Below, piece by piece: positions 21,793 through 35,403 of a stretch of DNA of 64,000 nt. This DNA is from Diphasiastrum complanatum (taxonomy: Eukaryota > Streptophyta > Lycopodiopsida > Lycopodiales > Lycopodiaceae), in the NCBI GenBank assembly GCA_029204225.1, contig CM055107.1:3977079-4041078 (forward strand), read 5' to 3'. How positions within the stretch are numbered: the stretch's first letter is position 1; every line of letters begins with the position of its first letter. The position numbers were made by a program, and so were the translations under genes. Under the pieces are notes generated by a model. That model ran no database searches. It had not been told where the DNA came from and saw nothing but the letters and a program-made list of their open reading frames with translations.

Positions 21793-22684
21793 AATTTTTT
21801 TTTGTAGGGAAAAATTTGAAAAATTCTTCTGGAGATCAGTCTCCTTTTCCTAGGTATCCTCCTCTTCTGATTTGTTCCTCCACCTGACTAAAAATTTCCA
21901 AAGCTCTCTACTTCGTAGAGTTCTCTGCCGACTATTAACAATCGCCTCGAGTTCAGGTGGTCCACTCATGCACTCATCATGAAGAAGTTCCACTAGATCT
22001 TCCACAGGGACCAGGGTCTCCCCAACCCCCAATGAGTGTTTCAACTTACTAACGTGGAAAACAAGATGAATTCCAACGTTAGCTGGAAGGTCTAGTTTGT
22101 ATGCGACCTTGTTTATCACTTGGATAATCTTAAAAGGACCGCAATACCTAGGCGCCAACTTTGCACACTTAATAGTTTTCAAGACCCTAGATGAGTAGGG
22201 ACTCTCAAAAACACCCAGTCATTGACCATGAATACCTTGTGCTTCCGAGATAGATCAGCATAGTGCCTTGCCCTGTCCTGGGCATTTCTTGCATATCCGC
22301 AAGGAAATCAACTGCGGCTTGCACCCGTAGGTTTTTCATGCCAACAATAATTGGTGATCGAGGTTGAAAACCATACATAAGCATGAAAGGGCTGAATCCG
22401 GTCGCTGAATGTTTTGCACTGTTATATGCAAATTCCACTAGTGGAAGGTACTGTTCCCAATCATACTGCCGATGGCCCACATATGCTCGAAGCATATCCT
22501 CCATCGTCTGATTGGTCCTTTCCGTTTGACCATCTGATTCCGGATGATCTGTAGAACTCAAACTTAAAGTTGTTTCCAATTTGAAAACGTTTGCATTTGG
22601 GAGTGGGTTAAATGCGGATTGGATGTAGTTGCTTGAGTTTACAAATTGATACATGAAAGAGGCATGGTCGCACTTATGAGTCAA
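21793..22684 (-). pseudogene. Chromovirus integrase C-terminal half with chromodomain
   Basis: Minus-strand frame 22684-22205 carries integrase core landmarks 'STDHPESDGQTERTNQTMED' and 'LVEFAYNSAKHSATGFSPF'. After a frame change near 22290-22190 a second frame (22182-21850) has the GPY/F region '[20 protein letters not shown]'. It also has '[16 protein letters not shown]' and a chromodomain core '[14 protein letters not shown]'. The C-terminal chromodomain defines this as a chromovirus. RT, RNase H and the integrase N-terminus are missing; sequence above 22560 diverges from any pol frame. Confidence 0.85.
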
Positions 22685-24460
22685 TGTTTTGGTGGGGGAT
22701 GAATGGAGGTTAGTTTTGGAGTTGTTAGCTACTTACTTGCAAATTGATGGAGATTGTGCCAAAATTTGCGAAGTAGGAGGTTGACAGTGGAATCGTCGTT
22801 TGAATGTCTTGTTGGGGAGTGATTCTAATCATGTTGGAAGGAGCGAAGGATGTTTTGAAATACCATTTGTGCAAGTAAAAATCAGAGGTGGAACACCATC
22901 AACGGTTTGCCAACGACTTGCAGACACACTCGAATTTCGCAATCACTTACCCTACGCCCTACATGTTGTACATTTGGAGATTATTTGATTTTTGTATCCT
23001 AACTTGAGCTGTGTGAGGCCTACATGCAACTCATTGGTCTGGTCTTGCCTCCATCAAGTGTCTCTGGAGTGCCTACAACCTTGCTGCGTGGTATGTGCCC
23101 TGACCCTGCCTGTGGCAGTTCTTTTCCGTGGTTCCTCCTCATTGGTCCTTCAGTTTCACGTTGCCTCCTCCCTTTGGGTGCTCGTTGAATGCCTCCTACA
23201 TGCCCTCGCTACCTCATCGCTGCCCTGCTTGCCCTGCGATCTGCCCATCTACCCTGCGATCTGTCTCACCTACTTCTGCTCTCTGGGTGCTCGTTGAATG
23301 CCTCCTACATGCCCTCGCTACCTCATCGTTGCCCTGCTTGACCTCTGTTCTACCATGCTGGCCCTGCGATCTACCCGCTACCTCTGCCTACTGTCTGATG
23401 CAACCTATTGTGGCCCTGTCTGCGGCCTTACACTACCTGCTACCTGCGGCCACCTGTGGGCTGTCTACATGTGGCCACTCTGCTTGCTGCCCGTGGACTG
23501 CCAACTGGGACCTATCCTACCTATTTGTGGCTTTTCATCTCTATCTACAGAAGAAAAGGAAGCTCACAGACCTGTAAACTGCCTGCTGCTTGTGCCCTGG
23601 CTTTTCATTTGGAGCAAAATCAGACCTGTTGTAATCTCTGATCGCTACCCACTGCCAAAAATCAGATCTACCGTGGTTTGATTGTGACAAAGCAAGTGCC
23701 AAACAGCAAACGGAAGGCGACATGGGAAAAATGCGGCATTCATGACTAGTTGGACTCTCTGACAAACCGGTTACCTCACACGTATCTGAGGTAATTTGCA
23801 TTCAATACCATTGTCTAAAATACAGTTTGCGAATGTCGTTTTACATACCGTACTGTGTTCCATGTGTAGTGAATCAAAATTTTCATTTTGCAATTGTGGC
23901 TTTTTTGGTTGTACTAAATGATTCATCTTTATACGCCATTAGGAAATCGCATCCATACTATGTATGAAACCATCAAAGTTATACATGGAGTAGTTTTACC
24001 ATTTACGGGATTTTTACAAGTATTCTAGGGATGCAAGTTTTTTAAGGGACATCGTTTTGAAGAATGAGGTAATACTAATTTAAGTTCCGATATGCATTAA
24101 TCAAAACTTGCACTTTGCGGTTGTGTTTGTTTAACCGAGTGAATAATGGAAAGTTTTGTAGTGAATCGTGTTTTTTAGAACTTAGGTTGGAATTATAGTC
24201 GTGCATGACAAATGTTGTGTGGGTAATTAGAGCAATGAGGGTTTCTCATTTCCGACTTAGAAAACGAAGCTAAGGATAATTAGCTAGGATTATTGGCGTC
24301 GTATTGCACTGATTATTGTGATGTGATCTATGAAAAAGTAAAGAAATGTGCTTTTGCTCTATGATAAACCTGTTAGTTGAATGACAATAAAACCGTCAAG
24401 TTGTGAAGTATTTTTTCCATTTTTGTCAATTGTGAAACATATCAATTGGACTCGACCTCT
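22685..24460. other. No gene recognised; C/T-rich region with a 109-bp duplication
   Basis: Between 23000 and 23540 the plus strand is rich in CTGCCCTG-like phrases. A unit beginning TGGGTGCTCGTTGAATGCC at about 23175 is repeated at about 23284 with few changes. Overlapping open frames in all three plus frames here (for example 23128-23577) arise from this composition. The rest shows no coding signal. Confidence 0.5.
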
Positions 24461-25013
24461 GTGAAACACCAGAGCGGGCCGTCCACCATCTGCGGTTGAA
24501 ATACACCGCCTTGGTTAAGCGTCACACTAGTCACACCCGCCATCGGTACTGTCTAGCGAAATTCCTAGACCCGACGGTTGGTGAAAATACCACCGCTTAT
24601 CAAACAAAGCGGTGCGTATAACTTGCACCCCACGAGCACATCATAGACAGTAAATCGGTTTTTAGCCCATGTAAGATTTTTACTAACGGTAAGCCGAATT
24701 CAATGGGGAAAGAGATATTAGCAAGATTCTAACGTGAATTAGTGATCAGAAATTTTACGGAACCGTGACCCTAGAAAGCTAGTGAATCATTGCAGCCAAA
24801 AGTACTAGCACCCCCTCCTGGCAACCGTATCTCTGAGAGCCTGGAAAACTCTCATCGGTTGGGGAGCACGAGGCAATAGAGAAGGCCATCAGGGTTGGAA
24901 ATGGCAAATCCTCTATTGCTCACGTAGGGTCGAACCGCCATTAGAGGTGGGGCCCCTTGACTCTTTTAGGACGTTTTGGCTGGAACAACCCCCTGTCAAA
25001 ATAGGCCCTAACA
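24461..25013 (+). repeat. Gypsy LTR ending at 25013
   Basis: The segment 24625-25013 is the inverted counterpart of 232-620. It ends CCCTAACA, directly followed by integrase sequence. The upstream limit is a guess (TGTGAAACACC at 24461). No primer-binding site follows, unlike the copy at 232, so DNA next to the LTR has been lost. Confidence 0.5.
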
Positions 25014-25970
25014 GGGCTACTCTACACCGTGATGTGGCAACCTTTGTGAAACACTGTGATGTTTGCCAAAGAGCCACAAAATCGAGAAAATCTGGGTTTA
25101 TGCCTTTAAAGCCTATCATAGCAAAAAATCCTTTCGAAATATGGGGCCATTCACCCAGCCGCTAGAGGAAGTCAAGCCCAATATATTATAGTGGCGACAG
25201 ATTATTTTATAAAGTGGGTAGAAGCAAAGGCCGTTAGAGTAGCCAATGCAGCCAGCACAGCTAAGTTTCTCTATGAGAACATCATCACGCACTTCGGATG
25301 CCCTTTAGAACTTGTGAGTGATCGCAGAACTCACTTCTTGAATGAAACAGTACAAGTACTCCTAGCTGAATTCCTTGTGGTTCATCGCAAGAGTACGCTT
25401 TATTATCCCCTAGATGTAATGGACATGCCGAATCTTCCAACAAGATTTTGTGCAATATTATCACAAAGACCATGGAAGCCAGTAGATCCGATTGGGAACA
25501 TAAACTCCAAGCAGCCTTATGGGCGTTTCGAACAACCTATAAGCTTGCCACTGGCCATACCCCATTTCAACTTGTCTATGGACTCCAGGCTATAATGTCT
25601 GTTGAGTTCATTGTCCCTAGCCTAAGAGTCGCCGTGACGGAATGATTAGACACAAGTAAGTCTACTCAACGTCGATTAGGCTTACTGATGAATTTATGCG
25701 AAACCCGAGCCATTGCCTTGCATGCATTGCACACCGAAAAGAAATGCCGCAAAGCCTGGCATGACATGTCCTAAAACAAAAGGACTTACACAAAGGTGAC
25801 CTGGCATTGATGTATCAGATCAAGGTCACGAAAGACAAATTGAAATTTTTTGGCCTCGGACCCTATCAAGTAATGAAAATATTCAAGAATGGCGCAGTTC
25901 AACTGGCCACACTGGAGGGTGACCTTTTACCCACCTTGGTAAATGGTACTCGGCTAAGGCGCTAATACCA
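25014..25970 (+). pseudogene. Tat/Athila-type gypsy integrase relic
   Basis: Plus-strand frames contain the end of the HHCC finger ('FVKHCDVCQRATKSRKSGF') and the core 'ATDYFIKWVEAKAVRVANAA'. They also contain 'HFGCPLELVSDRRTHFLNET', 'HKLQAALWAFRTTYKLATG' and a C-terminal stretch to 'LVNGTRLRRY' near 25965. A stop near 25645 and frame changes near 25165, 25420 and 25770 break it. There is no chromodomain. RT and RNase H are absent because the LTR joins integrase directly. The related minus-strand elements at 35404-38490 and 43750-49613 share the same core. Confidence 0.85.
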
Positions 25971-26539
25971 CTTACCTCCCACTGTATAAACTTCATCATC
26001 ATTTTTTGTATGATTATTTTTGCCTTTCTTTGCATTTTCCCAGCTGTTTATGAACGGTTCTTCTATTTGTCTGTCTTTTTGTGATACAATGTATAGGGAG
26101 TGGTGTTATGTGTAGAGAGTAGAGTATCTCTAGGGACGGAAAACAATCTACATGGTTCATGGAGTTAGTACAGGTTACAGATAAGGACGTTGAAGACCAC
26201 CAAATATAATACTATGCAACAAAGTGAATCAACAAGGCTAAAAAAAAAAAGTGCTATATTCATCAAAAAACTTTGAACTCAGTGCCAGTGAAGGAAATAC
26301 CATTTGCCAATGATCTGAACAGTTCCAAACCCTTCACTATTCAGCCAAGTAGAACAGCACAAGTCACTAGCGGAGACAAAAACCTCAATATCTCTCCCAA
26401 TTTTCACTGTCTTGGTTCTCCCATTGGACCATGGCTAGAACACATCTTGATAAGTCTAAATTGGGTCAGGGGATTCATGAACTCTAAATCCCAGCCTTGT
26501 AGGCCAAAAATAGTAAAAATCACTTAAACCCACCTACAG

Positions 26540-28243
26540 GCTTGTCTTTTTTAGTCGAAGATCAGCCTAAAGATACCGTGGTAGCAGATACCGCCAAAGA
26601 AGCTCTAGACACTCAAGGGAAAGAAATTATCATTCTTGATCGAGGAGAAGGGTCGCCCACACATACCTATATGGGATATCCTAATGGAGCCGACCCCCCC
26701 CCCCCCCCCCCCGATGTGTACGATAAAGATCTGCCTCAGAATGTAGAAGCTCAAGCAGCCCCATCTAGAGACATCCACACGATCCCAGATTTTGGCAAGC
26801 CACCAAAGGAGGTTGATGTCCCAACAACTAGTGCACTTTCTCATGCGCACGGTCTACTCAAGGATCTCAACTGGTTGTTGCAAGATTGACTCCACCACCA
26901 TCACCGAGCGGAGTCAGCGATGAAAGCTAAACAGGACCTTGAGCTCCACAACCAACAATTGCAACAAGAAGCGGATCACGCAAAGAAGCATATGGCCACG
27001 ATACAACACAAAATGGATGCAATGCGTTCTAGCATCCAATCTTACCAACAGTTGGCCTCAACATTGCAACAGGCACAGAAACACCATGATGCCCAACTCC
27101 AGGCAGAAAAGCATCGAACCTCATGCCAAATCAATATAACTCTTGGAAAAGAAGCGGTCATCACACCTGGAAAAAAATGTGTGACGACCAAAAACAAATG
27201 ATTGATTTCTACCTTTCAGTTCCACCTCAACCAAATTCCTCTCCGGTCCCCGCAAAAAAATACAATGAGCTCTTGGGCAAACTTTAGACCTGTCATAAGA
27301 CGTTGCAAAATTTTGAAGCTCAAAAGTCTGAATATACCCAACCGTTCATTGAGGTAATTACTGGGTTGGCGAAACAGAACGTAGAGCTAAAAAAATAGCT
27401 TGATGCTTTGCTTCCGACCAGAGAACCTCCTACCACACCTCAAAGCACCCCACCAGCCAGCACACAAGCCTCCAACTTGACCAATGTTGAATTTGATGCG
27501 TCCTTTTCCATTGACGACATTCTCGAGGGAGACCCATCTGTGGCTGCCGCCACACCGGACCTTCTGTCCCCTGGTGATTCACGCACAACAAGGCCAAGCC
27601 ATGGCATAGCCCCACCTAGAGCTAGCAGACCTATCTTTAAGAAACCACAGTCGCTTGAAGAATCCATCCAAGAGTACGAGGCCACTTATCCAGAAGACGA
27701 GATGCGAGGGAGACATGTGTTGTCATGCTCCGCAGCTGAAATCAAAGGCAAAGAAAAAACATATCATCGAGCAGCTGGCACCGCAATCCATATGGCGCAA
27801 CGTCCTCTTCAAGGATGACAAAAAGATCCTAGATGAATATTTTCGGGTTCCCAGGTATCTGCGTGTAAATCCCCGCTATCTACCCATCCCCAAATGAGCA
27901 ACGTGGCCCGGAAAACAGGAGGATGCCAATGCACCACCAAACTGGCCCATCATTCCAAACTCCAAGACTTGGAAGAACCAAGCAAATTTCCAGTACGCCT
28001 TGGAGCAGTTTCATCACAGGAACCACCAATCAGTTGATTCCACGATGCGACAAGCGGCGCTCAACTGCAAGGAGCTTGCTTTTCTTAGTACTCTCGAATT
28101 CCATTGGGATCGCTCCTTGGGTCCCTTGTTTTTTGATCCCAACACCCCTTTTCCTAGTCTCAAATGTAAGGACCAGTTAACCATGGCACACATTTATTAC
28201 CGAGCAGCAATGACGGCATCCCAACATGCAGCACGAGTGGAAG
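26540..28243 (+). pseudogene. Gypsy post-pol ORF, copy 2, first part
   Basis: This follows the integrase relic on the same strand. It opens with an acidic N-terminal region (26542-26889) containing six prolines coded by a C run. A predicted coiled coil follows ('DLELHNQQLQQEADHAKKHM', about 26930-27110), then a Pro/Ser/Thr-rich stretch (27408-27818). The C-terminal domain (about 27960-28243) is similar to that of copy 1. The frame is broken by stops at 26887-26889 and about 27400 and by shifts near 27820 and 27980. It is interrupted at 28243 by a chromovirus insertion and resumes at 33732. No known domain is recognised; coiled coils are common in gag-like and scaffold proteins. Confidence 0.6.
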
Positions 28244-28742
28244 TATAAAGTCCTCACAACAGGATTCTAGTCCAAGCATACCATACAAAGTAACAACACA
28301 TGGGAACTGGTGGAGGTTAAACCAATCCAACCAAACCTAGATCGTACGGATCTAGCCCCCAAGCTATGGATCAATCAGAGTCATGGAAAAAGGAGTCACA
28401 CCAGCAGCATGTAGCTACCAATCACAAAATCAAGCATAGTACACTAGTGAGAGCCCAGCAGGTATACTTATACCCTCCAAGGCCCATGCACCACTAGTAG
28501 TGCACTGTGACACCTCACTGGACACCTCTGCAGCCTATCTAGGCCATGTCATCCAGTTCCCTAATGACTCGCTGATAGACCCATACCAACTCCACCACCA
28601 TGTGTTTAGGCCTACAACCATTAATTATGACCATGTACACATAAGGGTCCCAATTCCCTTATAGTCACAATTAACTTATGGGCTGTTGGTCTACCGGTCC
28701 CTAGCGTGGACATGCTACCCGAGACCAGTCATGGGCATGACA
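28244..28742 (-). repeat. Chromovirus 3' LTR
   Basis: It starts TGTCATGCCC (28742 on the minus strand) after the polypurine tract at 28743-28759 and ends ...GGACTTTATA at 28244. It pairs with the LTR at 33236-33731. Confidence 0.9.
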
Positions 28743-28759
28743 TTCTTCCCCCCTTATTC

Positions 28760-30390
28760 AAGTTCTGTCCTCAAAACTTAAAATTGAAAAAGTTCCTCCT
28801 TAAGCTTCCTTCATGTTTCCAGGAATCGTCATCATCCGTACATCCCCTCCATCGAACCTGATGCTCGGTCTATACGATTTCTCAATCGTTTAGTTCTTGT
28901 ATCCAAGATCTTTTCGGGTTCAAGACGAGATACACCCGACGATTCATCCAACAGGTCTAGCTGATCTCCAGATCCAAGATGCTCTCCTTCACATAGACTT
29001 TTTTTGAGACGACTTACATGAAATACGTGATGCACTTGCGATCCATCCGGGACTTCCAATTGGTAAGCTAAGAATCTGATCTTTTTCAACATCTTAAATG
29101 GTCCTCTATATCTAAGGGACAACTTACAATGCTTGCCGGTACGCATTACACTTGAATCCTTTGGGATTCTCAAATATACCCGGTCTCCCACTTGGAAGTC
29201 TCTCGGTGATCTTTTCAGATTTGCATAATGTCTGTCCCTATCATGGGCACTCTGGACATTTTCACATGCAATCCATAGCATTTCCTGCATATCGTGTAGG
29301 AAATCCAATACTTTTTGAAACTTGATCGTTTGATTCTCAACCGCGATGGGTGACCTAGGCTCAAAACCATACATAAGCATAAATGGGCTATAACCGGTAG
29401 CCGAATGCTTACTACTATTATAGGCAAACTCGATCAATGGAAGATACTTCTCCCAAACAAATTGCCGTCTGGAAACATATGCTCGAAACATTTGTTCCAT
29501 CGTCTGATTTGTTCTTTCCGTCTGTCCATCCGTCTCGGGATGATCAGAAGGCCCCAAGCTCAGTGTCATCTCTAGTTTAGCAAACACGACCGACCAAAAG
29601 TGATCAGTGGACTTCAGATCGCGATCGCTCACAATATCACTTGGTTATCCATAAAGCCTAAACAGACGCTCTAAAAAGATTTGAGCTAAATCAGAAGCCT
29701 TCGCAGTGGTCTTTACCGGAATAAACGCAACCAATTTGGTAAGACGGTCGACCACAACCCAAATTGCATCATGCAGTTTATTCGTCCACGGTAACTCAAC
29801 CACGAAATCCATGGAAATACTATCCCATATCAGGGATATCCAGTGGATGCAACAAACCGCCAGCCTTATGGCGTTCAGCTTTATTTAACTGGCATTGGTC
29901 ACACTTGACCACATAAGATTCTACAAAGGGCTTGAGTTTTGGCCAATAAAAATCCCTTCGTACCAAATCCAATGTATGATGTATGCCGGGATGTCCTGGG
30001 CATGGTGAGTCATGAAATTCATAAAGAATTTTATTCTTAACAACATCCACATCAGGCACACAAACCTTTCCTTTCCTGAACAATAGTCCATTACGGATAG
30101 AAAAGTCACCAGTACCCTTTATATCCTTCCCCCCAGACTGATCACCATGATCATCAGTCCCGCTTGATGAAACTGGTAGAACCCTATTCTAGATTGGTCC
30201 AAAATGTGGGTCTTTCTCATAAAGACTTCTCAAGGAGAGCTAAATGTCTGTACTGATCTCAGTGAAGGAAAGTTCATTCACTTCACCAATTTGACTAAGT
30301 GCATCAGCCACCTGATTAGATGAGTCTTTGATATACTGCACTTCAAAGTCAAATTCTTGCATGAGTTCTGCCCATCCGGCCCTTAAGACC
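28760..30390 (-). pseudogene. Chromovirus integrase and chromodomain relic
   Basis: Frames on the minus strand give the integrase HHCC finger 'HDSPCPGHPGIHHTLDLV' with 'CDQCQLNKAERHKAGG' (30083-29820). Next is the core region with 'VVDRLTKLVAFIPVKTTAK' (about 29770-29700). The frame 29632-28832 follows, with 'PSDHPETDGQTERTNQTMEQ', 'FAYNSSKHSATGYSPFMLM', 'RYRGPFKMLKKIRFLAYQL' and 'VHHVFHVSRLKKSLCEGEHL'. The chromodomain is partly out of frame after 'TKRLRNRI', where a shift near 28860 occurs; its tryptophan-containing end can be read in another frame. Stops near 29820, 29640 and between 30390 and 30083 disable it. Confidence 0.88.
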
Positions 30391-30855
30391 TCACAAATCA
30401 TTTCGATTACAAAAATACTTTAAAGGTTGATGATCCGTATTAACCACGAACTTATTACCGTATAAATAATGCCTCCATGATTTCAAAGAATGGATCACAA
30501 CAAAAAGCTCTTTTTTCTGAGTGTTGTACCTAACCTGCGCATCGGTTAGTTTCTTACTTTCAAAGGCAACGGGCTGACCCTCCTGTAAGAGAACAGCTCC
30601 AATAGTTGTATCACTCACGTCAGTGTTAATGACAAACGACAAATCTGGATCTGCTATCCTCAAAACTGGAGCTGAGGCAATTAGAAACTTGAGTTTCCAA
30701 AAACTCTCATCTAATTTCTCATTCCATCTGATAGGAGGACTTGGCCTACCTTTGCGGCTTTTCACTCCTTCCAACATATTGTTGAGAGACGCAACAATCT
30801 TTGAGTACTCCTCTGCAAATACATAAAAACACAGATTCCATTTAAGCGCTGCCAA
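30391..30855 (-). pseudogene. Chromovirus RT end and RNase H
   Basis: One open frame of 154 codons starts with the last residues of the RT ('EEYSKIVASLNNMLEGV'). It continues through the RNase H-like domain with 'APVLRIADPDLSFVINTDVS', 'GAVLLQEGQPVAFESKKLT', 'YNTQKKELFVVIHSLKSWRH' and 'FVVNTDHQPLKYF'. The junction with gag at about 30855 is the scar of the internal deletion that removed the protease and RT palm. It resembles the relic at 13984-14790. Confidence 0.9.
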
Positions 30856-31731
30856 CTATGCTTTGTCTTTTACCACCAGTTTTCTCTTATTCTTCTTCTT
30901 CTTTAAATGTTGGTACGCTTCTGCTTCTAGCTCATCAAAAAATTGTTTTTTACGCTTGTTGGATTTTTCTTGTTTGGGTTTCAGGGCCATTTGGCCATGC
31001 ACGCTTTTTTGTGATGCAACAACTATACTATCATAGGCTTTCGCCACACGGATAGCATCCTCTAGTGAGTTAAGGATATTTTGTTTGCATTCATTTTGAT
31101 AGTCAGCTGACAGTCTGGCAATAAATTGCCACTGTGCTAACTTACGATCAAATAGCGACACCTTGGCCAAAGAGTCCAAGAACTTTTGGATATAACCGTC
31201 CAGTTCTCGGCTGCCCATTTTATAGTTAATAAACCGAATATATAGCTCGGAATCGTCTATCGTGACAAAAGCTTTCTGAAATTCCATTAGGAATCCAGCC
31301 CAAGTCACCGGTTTCGTGGAAAGTTCCCTCCACCAAGAAGAGGCTTTACCTTCTAGAAACAATAGAACCGATGATATTTATTTATCTTCTGGGACGTTGT
31401 GCAAGCTAAAATAGTTTGTCCAACTATTTGTCCAGTCTTCAACAACTTCCGGACGTTTAAACTTTCTATCACCAAAAAATATTTTTGGTCGGTAGCCCAA
31501 GTTGTTAGAGTTAATAACTTGCAGTTGATTAGAAAGATTTTGCATTTGTTTATTCCATTGTTTATTGCTCTGATGAAGTTCTAAAACTGCCTTGCCTAAA
31601 GTTTGCAACAGTTTTTCTAAGTCTAGGGTGTCATCACTGCCGGGTGAGGCCGGCTGAATTTCCGTATTTTTCCCATCAATTCCTGGTGATGCCGGGTGAA
31701 TCTTGGTACCACAACCAAAATTAACCGTCAA
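30856..31731 (-). pseudogene. Chromovirus gag
   Basis: Two frames, 31731-31378 (117 codons) and 31362-30856 (168 codons), are separated by one stop at 31378-31380. The first starts with ATG and carries an Asp/Pro-rich N-terminus and 'FFGDRKFKRPEVVEDWTNSW'. The second has the retrotransposon gag core 'LEGKASSWWRELSTKPVTWA' and 'FLMEFQKAFVTIDDSELYIR'. It ends in a Lys-rich tail ('HLKKKKNKRKLVVKDKA'). The zinc knuckle expected after it has been deleted. Confidence 0.85.
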
Positions 31732-33218
<1,487 letters not shown>

Positions 33219-33235
33219 AACGGCTCTGATAGCAA
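33219..33235 (-). promoter_or_regulatory. Primer-binding site of the nested chromovirus
   Basis: On the minus strand the LTR end is followed by TTGCTATCAGAGCC. This differs from the initiator-Met primer site TGGTATCAGAGC by a base or two, and is the usual chromovirus and copia choice in plants. The better conserved version is seen at 40151. Confidence 0.65.
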
Positions 33236-33731
33236 TATAAAGTCCTCACAATAGGATTCTAGTCTAAGCATACCATACAAAGCAACAACACATGGAAACT
33301 GGTGGAGGTTAAACCAACCCAACCAAACCTAGATCGTATGGATCTAGCCTCCAAGCTATGGATCAATCAAAGTTATGGAAAAAGGAGTCACACCACCAGC
33401 ATGTAGCTACCAGTCACAGAATCAAGCATACACTAGTGAGAGCCCAATAGGTATACTTATACCCTCCAAGGCCCATGCACCACTAGTAGTGCACTGTGAC
33501 ACCTCATTGGACACCTCTGCAGCCTATCTGGGCCATGTCATGTAGTTCCCTAATGACTCACTGATAGACCCATACCAACTCCATCACCATGTGTTTAGGC
33601 CTACAACCATTAATTATGACCATGTACACATAAGGGCCCCAATTCCCTTATAGTCACAATTAACTTACGGGTTGTTGGTCTACCGGTCCCTAGCGTGGAC
33701 ATGCTACCCGAGACTAGTCATGGGCATGACA
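33236..33731 (-). repeat. Chromovirus 5' LTR
   Basis: It pairs with 28244-28742: TGTCATGCCC at 33731 and GGACTTTATA at 33236 on the minus strand. It carries one 3-base deletion and about 25 substitutions relative to its partner. Confidence 0.9.
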
Positions 33732-33905
33732 AGAAGAGTGGCAACGCTCCCAATGGTTGTCCCAAAGCTCTCATGTGTTCGGGCCTCTCAAGGATGACAA
33801 CACTATACGAGCCCAAGCACTGGAGGGTTACGGAAAACTCATCTAGGAAATCCACAAGACCAATGAAGCGCAGGACGCCGAGCTACAGGAAGCCCTATTC
33901 AAGTG
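33732..33905 (+). pseudogene. Gypsy post-pol ORF, copy 2, last part
   Basis: The frame interrupted at 28243 continues here with 'ALEGYGKLI' and, after one stop, 'EIHKTNEAQDAELQEALFK'. It ends shortly after. Amphipathic helices and frame continuity across the insertion support the assignment. Confidence 0.6.
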
Positions 33906-34350
33906 AATTGCCCAAGTATGGCACCCTGCGTGCATAAATCCAACTTGTGGTGCCATTTTTTTAGTCACTAGGGGACAGGAAACCAATTTTTGCAAGTCTC
34001 AAGGTTTAAACTTAGTCTTAAGAAAGTATGCAAAAGTCAATGTCAAGATTCTCATAAAGAACTTGCATTCTATATTGAGACTTGAAATTCCTAGTCCCAT
34101 AAGTAAGTGTGGAAAGGACACTCCCCAAGCTTCTATAAAGAGAAGCCCTTTCTATGTAATTTCTATCCTTAATGCAAGAGAGCTAAGTGCTACCATTTTG
34201 GGTCCACTTGTGCTACTTTTGGTGTGTGGCTATTTACAGTGTGGCTTTAGGCTTATTGCTTTTGTTTCTAAGTTCTTGCTATTTTAGCCAATGTTAGCAT
34301 ATGTGCTAAATCATTATGTGTTTCTAATTTAGTGGAGCTTTTTAAGAGTT
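33906..34350 (+). repeat. LTR-like segment at the end of the Tat-type element
   Basis: It follows the post-pol ORF on the same strand. It contains 'AACTTAGTCTTAAG', 'CTAGTCCCATAAGTAAGTGTGG', a TATA-like CTATAAAG (about 34131) and 'CTACCATTTTGGGTCC'. The phrase order parallels the LTR at 19272 and DNA near 50560-50900. Its exact ends are not resolved. Confidence 0.45.
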
Positions 34351-34378
34351 GTGGAAGAGTGTATGAGTGAGTAGCGAG

Positions 34379-34381
<3 letters not shown>

Positions 34382-34469
<88 letters not shown>
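34382..34469. repeat. (GA)n microsatellite, about 88 bp
   Basis: A GA repeat starts directly after the LTR-like segment. Confidence 0.97.
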
Positions 34470-34472
<3 letters not shown>

Positions 34473-35403
34473 GTGTGGAAGAGTTTGTTAAAGTTAGTGT
34501 GGTTTTGGCTTTAAAGTTAGTACTATTTGGTTTTAGTTGTGTGTTCAAGGCATCTTGCTTGCAAGTAGAAATAGTGTTAACCCTTTTGTTTTGCATGCAT
34601 CTTCAAGGCTCCTAGGTTCGAGCCCTACTTCCCGTGCTACAAACGACTTAGGAAGAGAAGGTGGATCTGATTTTGACAAAATTAGCAAGCCATCAAAATT
34701 CGTCGAGGCTATTTTTAGCATTTTTTTTCTCACTATGGGTGAGTTTCTGAGTGGATGTGTGAATTCTATCTCACTGCTTTTCATGTTGTGTGAGTTCTAT
34801 GTTTGGATTTTCTATGCTTTTCTTTACTAATTTTTGAAAATTGTCTGAACAAATTCGCACAGGAGTCAGATAATATCTGATTGGCCTGAAAAGATCCATT
34901 GCAGTACTGGCAAATTTGGATGAGGCAAAAATCACAGTTTTTGATGTATTTTGTCAAGATCTGATGAATTTTCACTATAATTATAGTGTTGACCTGATTT
35001 CTGATTGGACAAAACTCGCCTTAGTGATAGATGTATTCTGAATGAGGACTAGAAGGCTGGCAAATTTTATATGAGATTTTTTGATGCTAATTGTAGTTTC
35101 CTAGCACTGGATCCATTTTTCTAGAAAATTGGGTGATCTAATAGAGATAGAACTGGAAATTGATGTAGAGATCTAGAAAATGGGGATATGATCAAGATAG
35201 ATCTGAACTTGTTTGCTAGATCTAAAGTGAATGGAGGTCAGATCGAGATAGATCGTGAATTTGTTTTACTGATCACTAAAGTGCAAACAATGAGATTGGA
35301 TCTAGAAGGAAGAATTAGAAGAAAACAAATAAAATGAATATTACACACACAGAACGACAAGGGGACGGGTGCATGCATGCAAACACACAGAACACCAATA
35401 TGA
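34470..35403. other. No gene recognised
   Basis: AT-rich DNA with repeated 'AGATCTAGAAAATGG' and 'GATAGATCTGAA' phrases (35100-35260). A tRNA B-box-like GGTTCGAGCCC occurs at 34615 without a matching A box. Confidence 0.45.

Noticed and set aside
22992-23681. Cys/Leu-rich overlapping frames
   Set aside because: Three plus frames are open together over a C/T-rich duplicated tract, with no domain match.
34600-34640. Possible tRNA or SINE (GGTTCGAGCCC B box)
   Set aside because: No A box, acceptor stem or cloverleaf could be found at the right distance.
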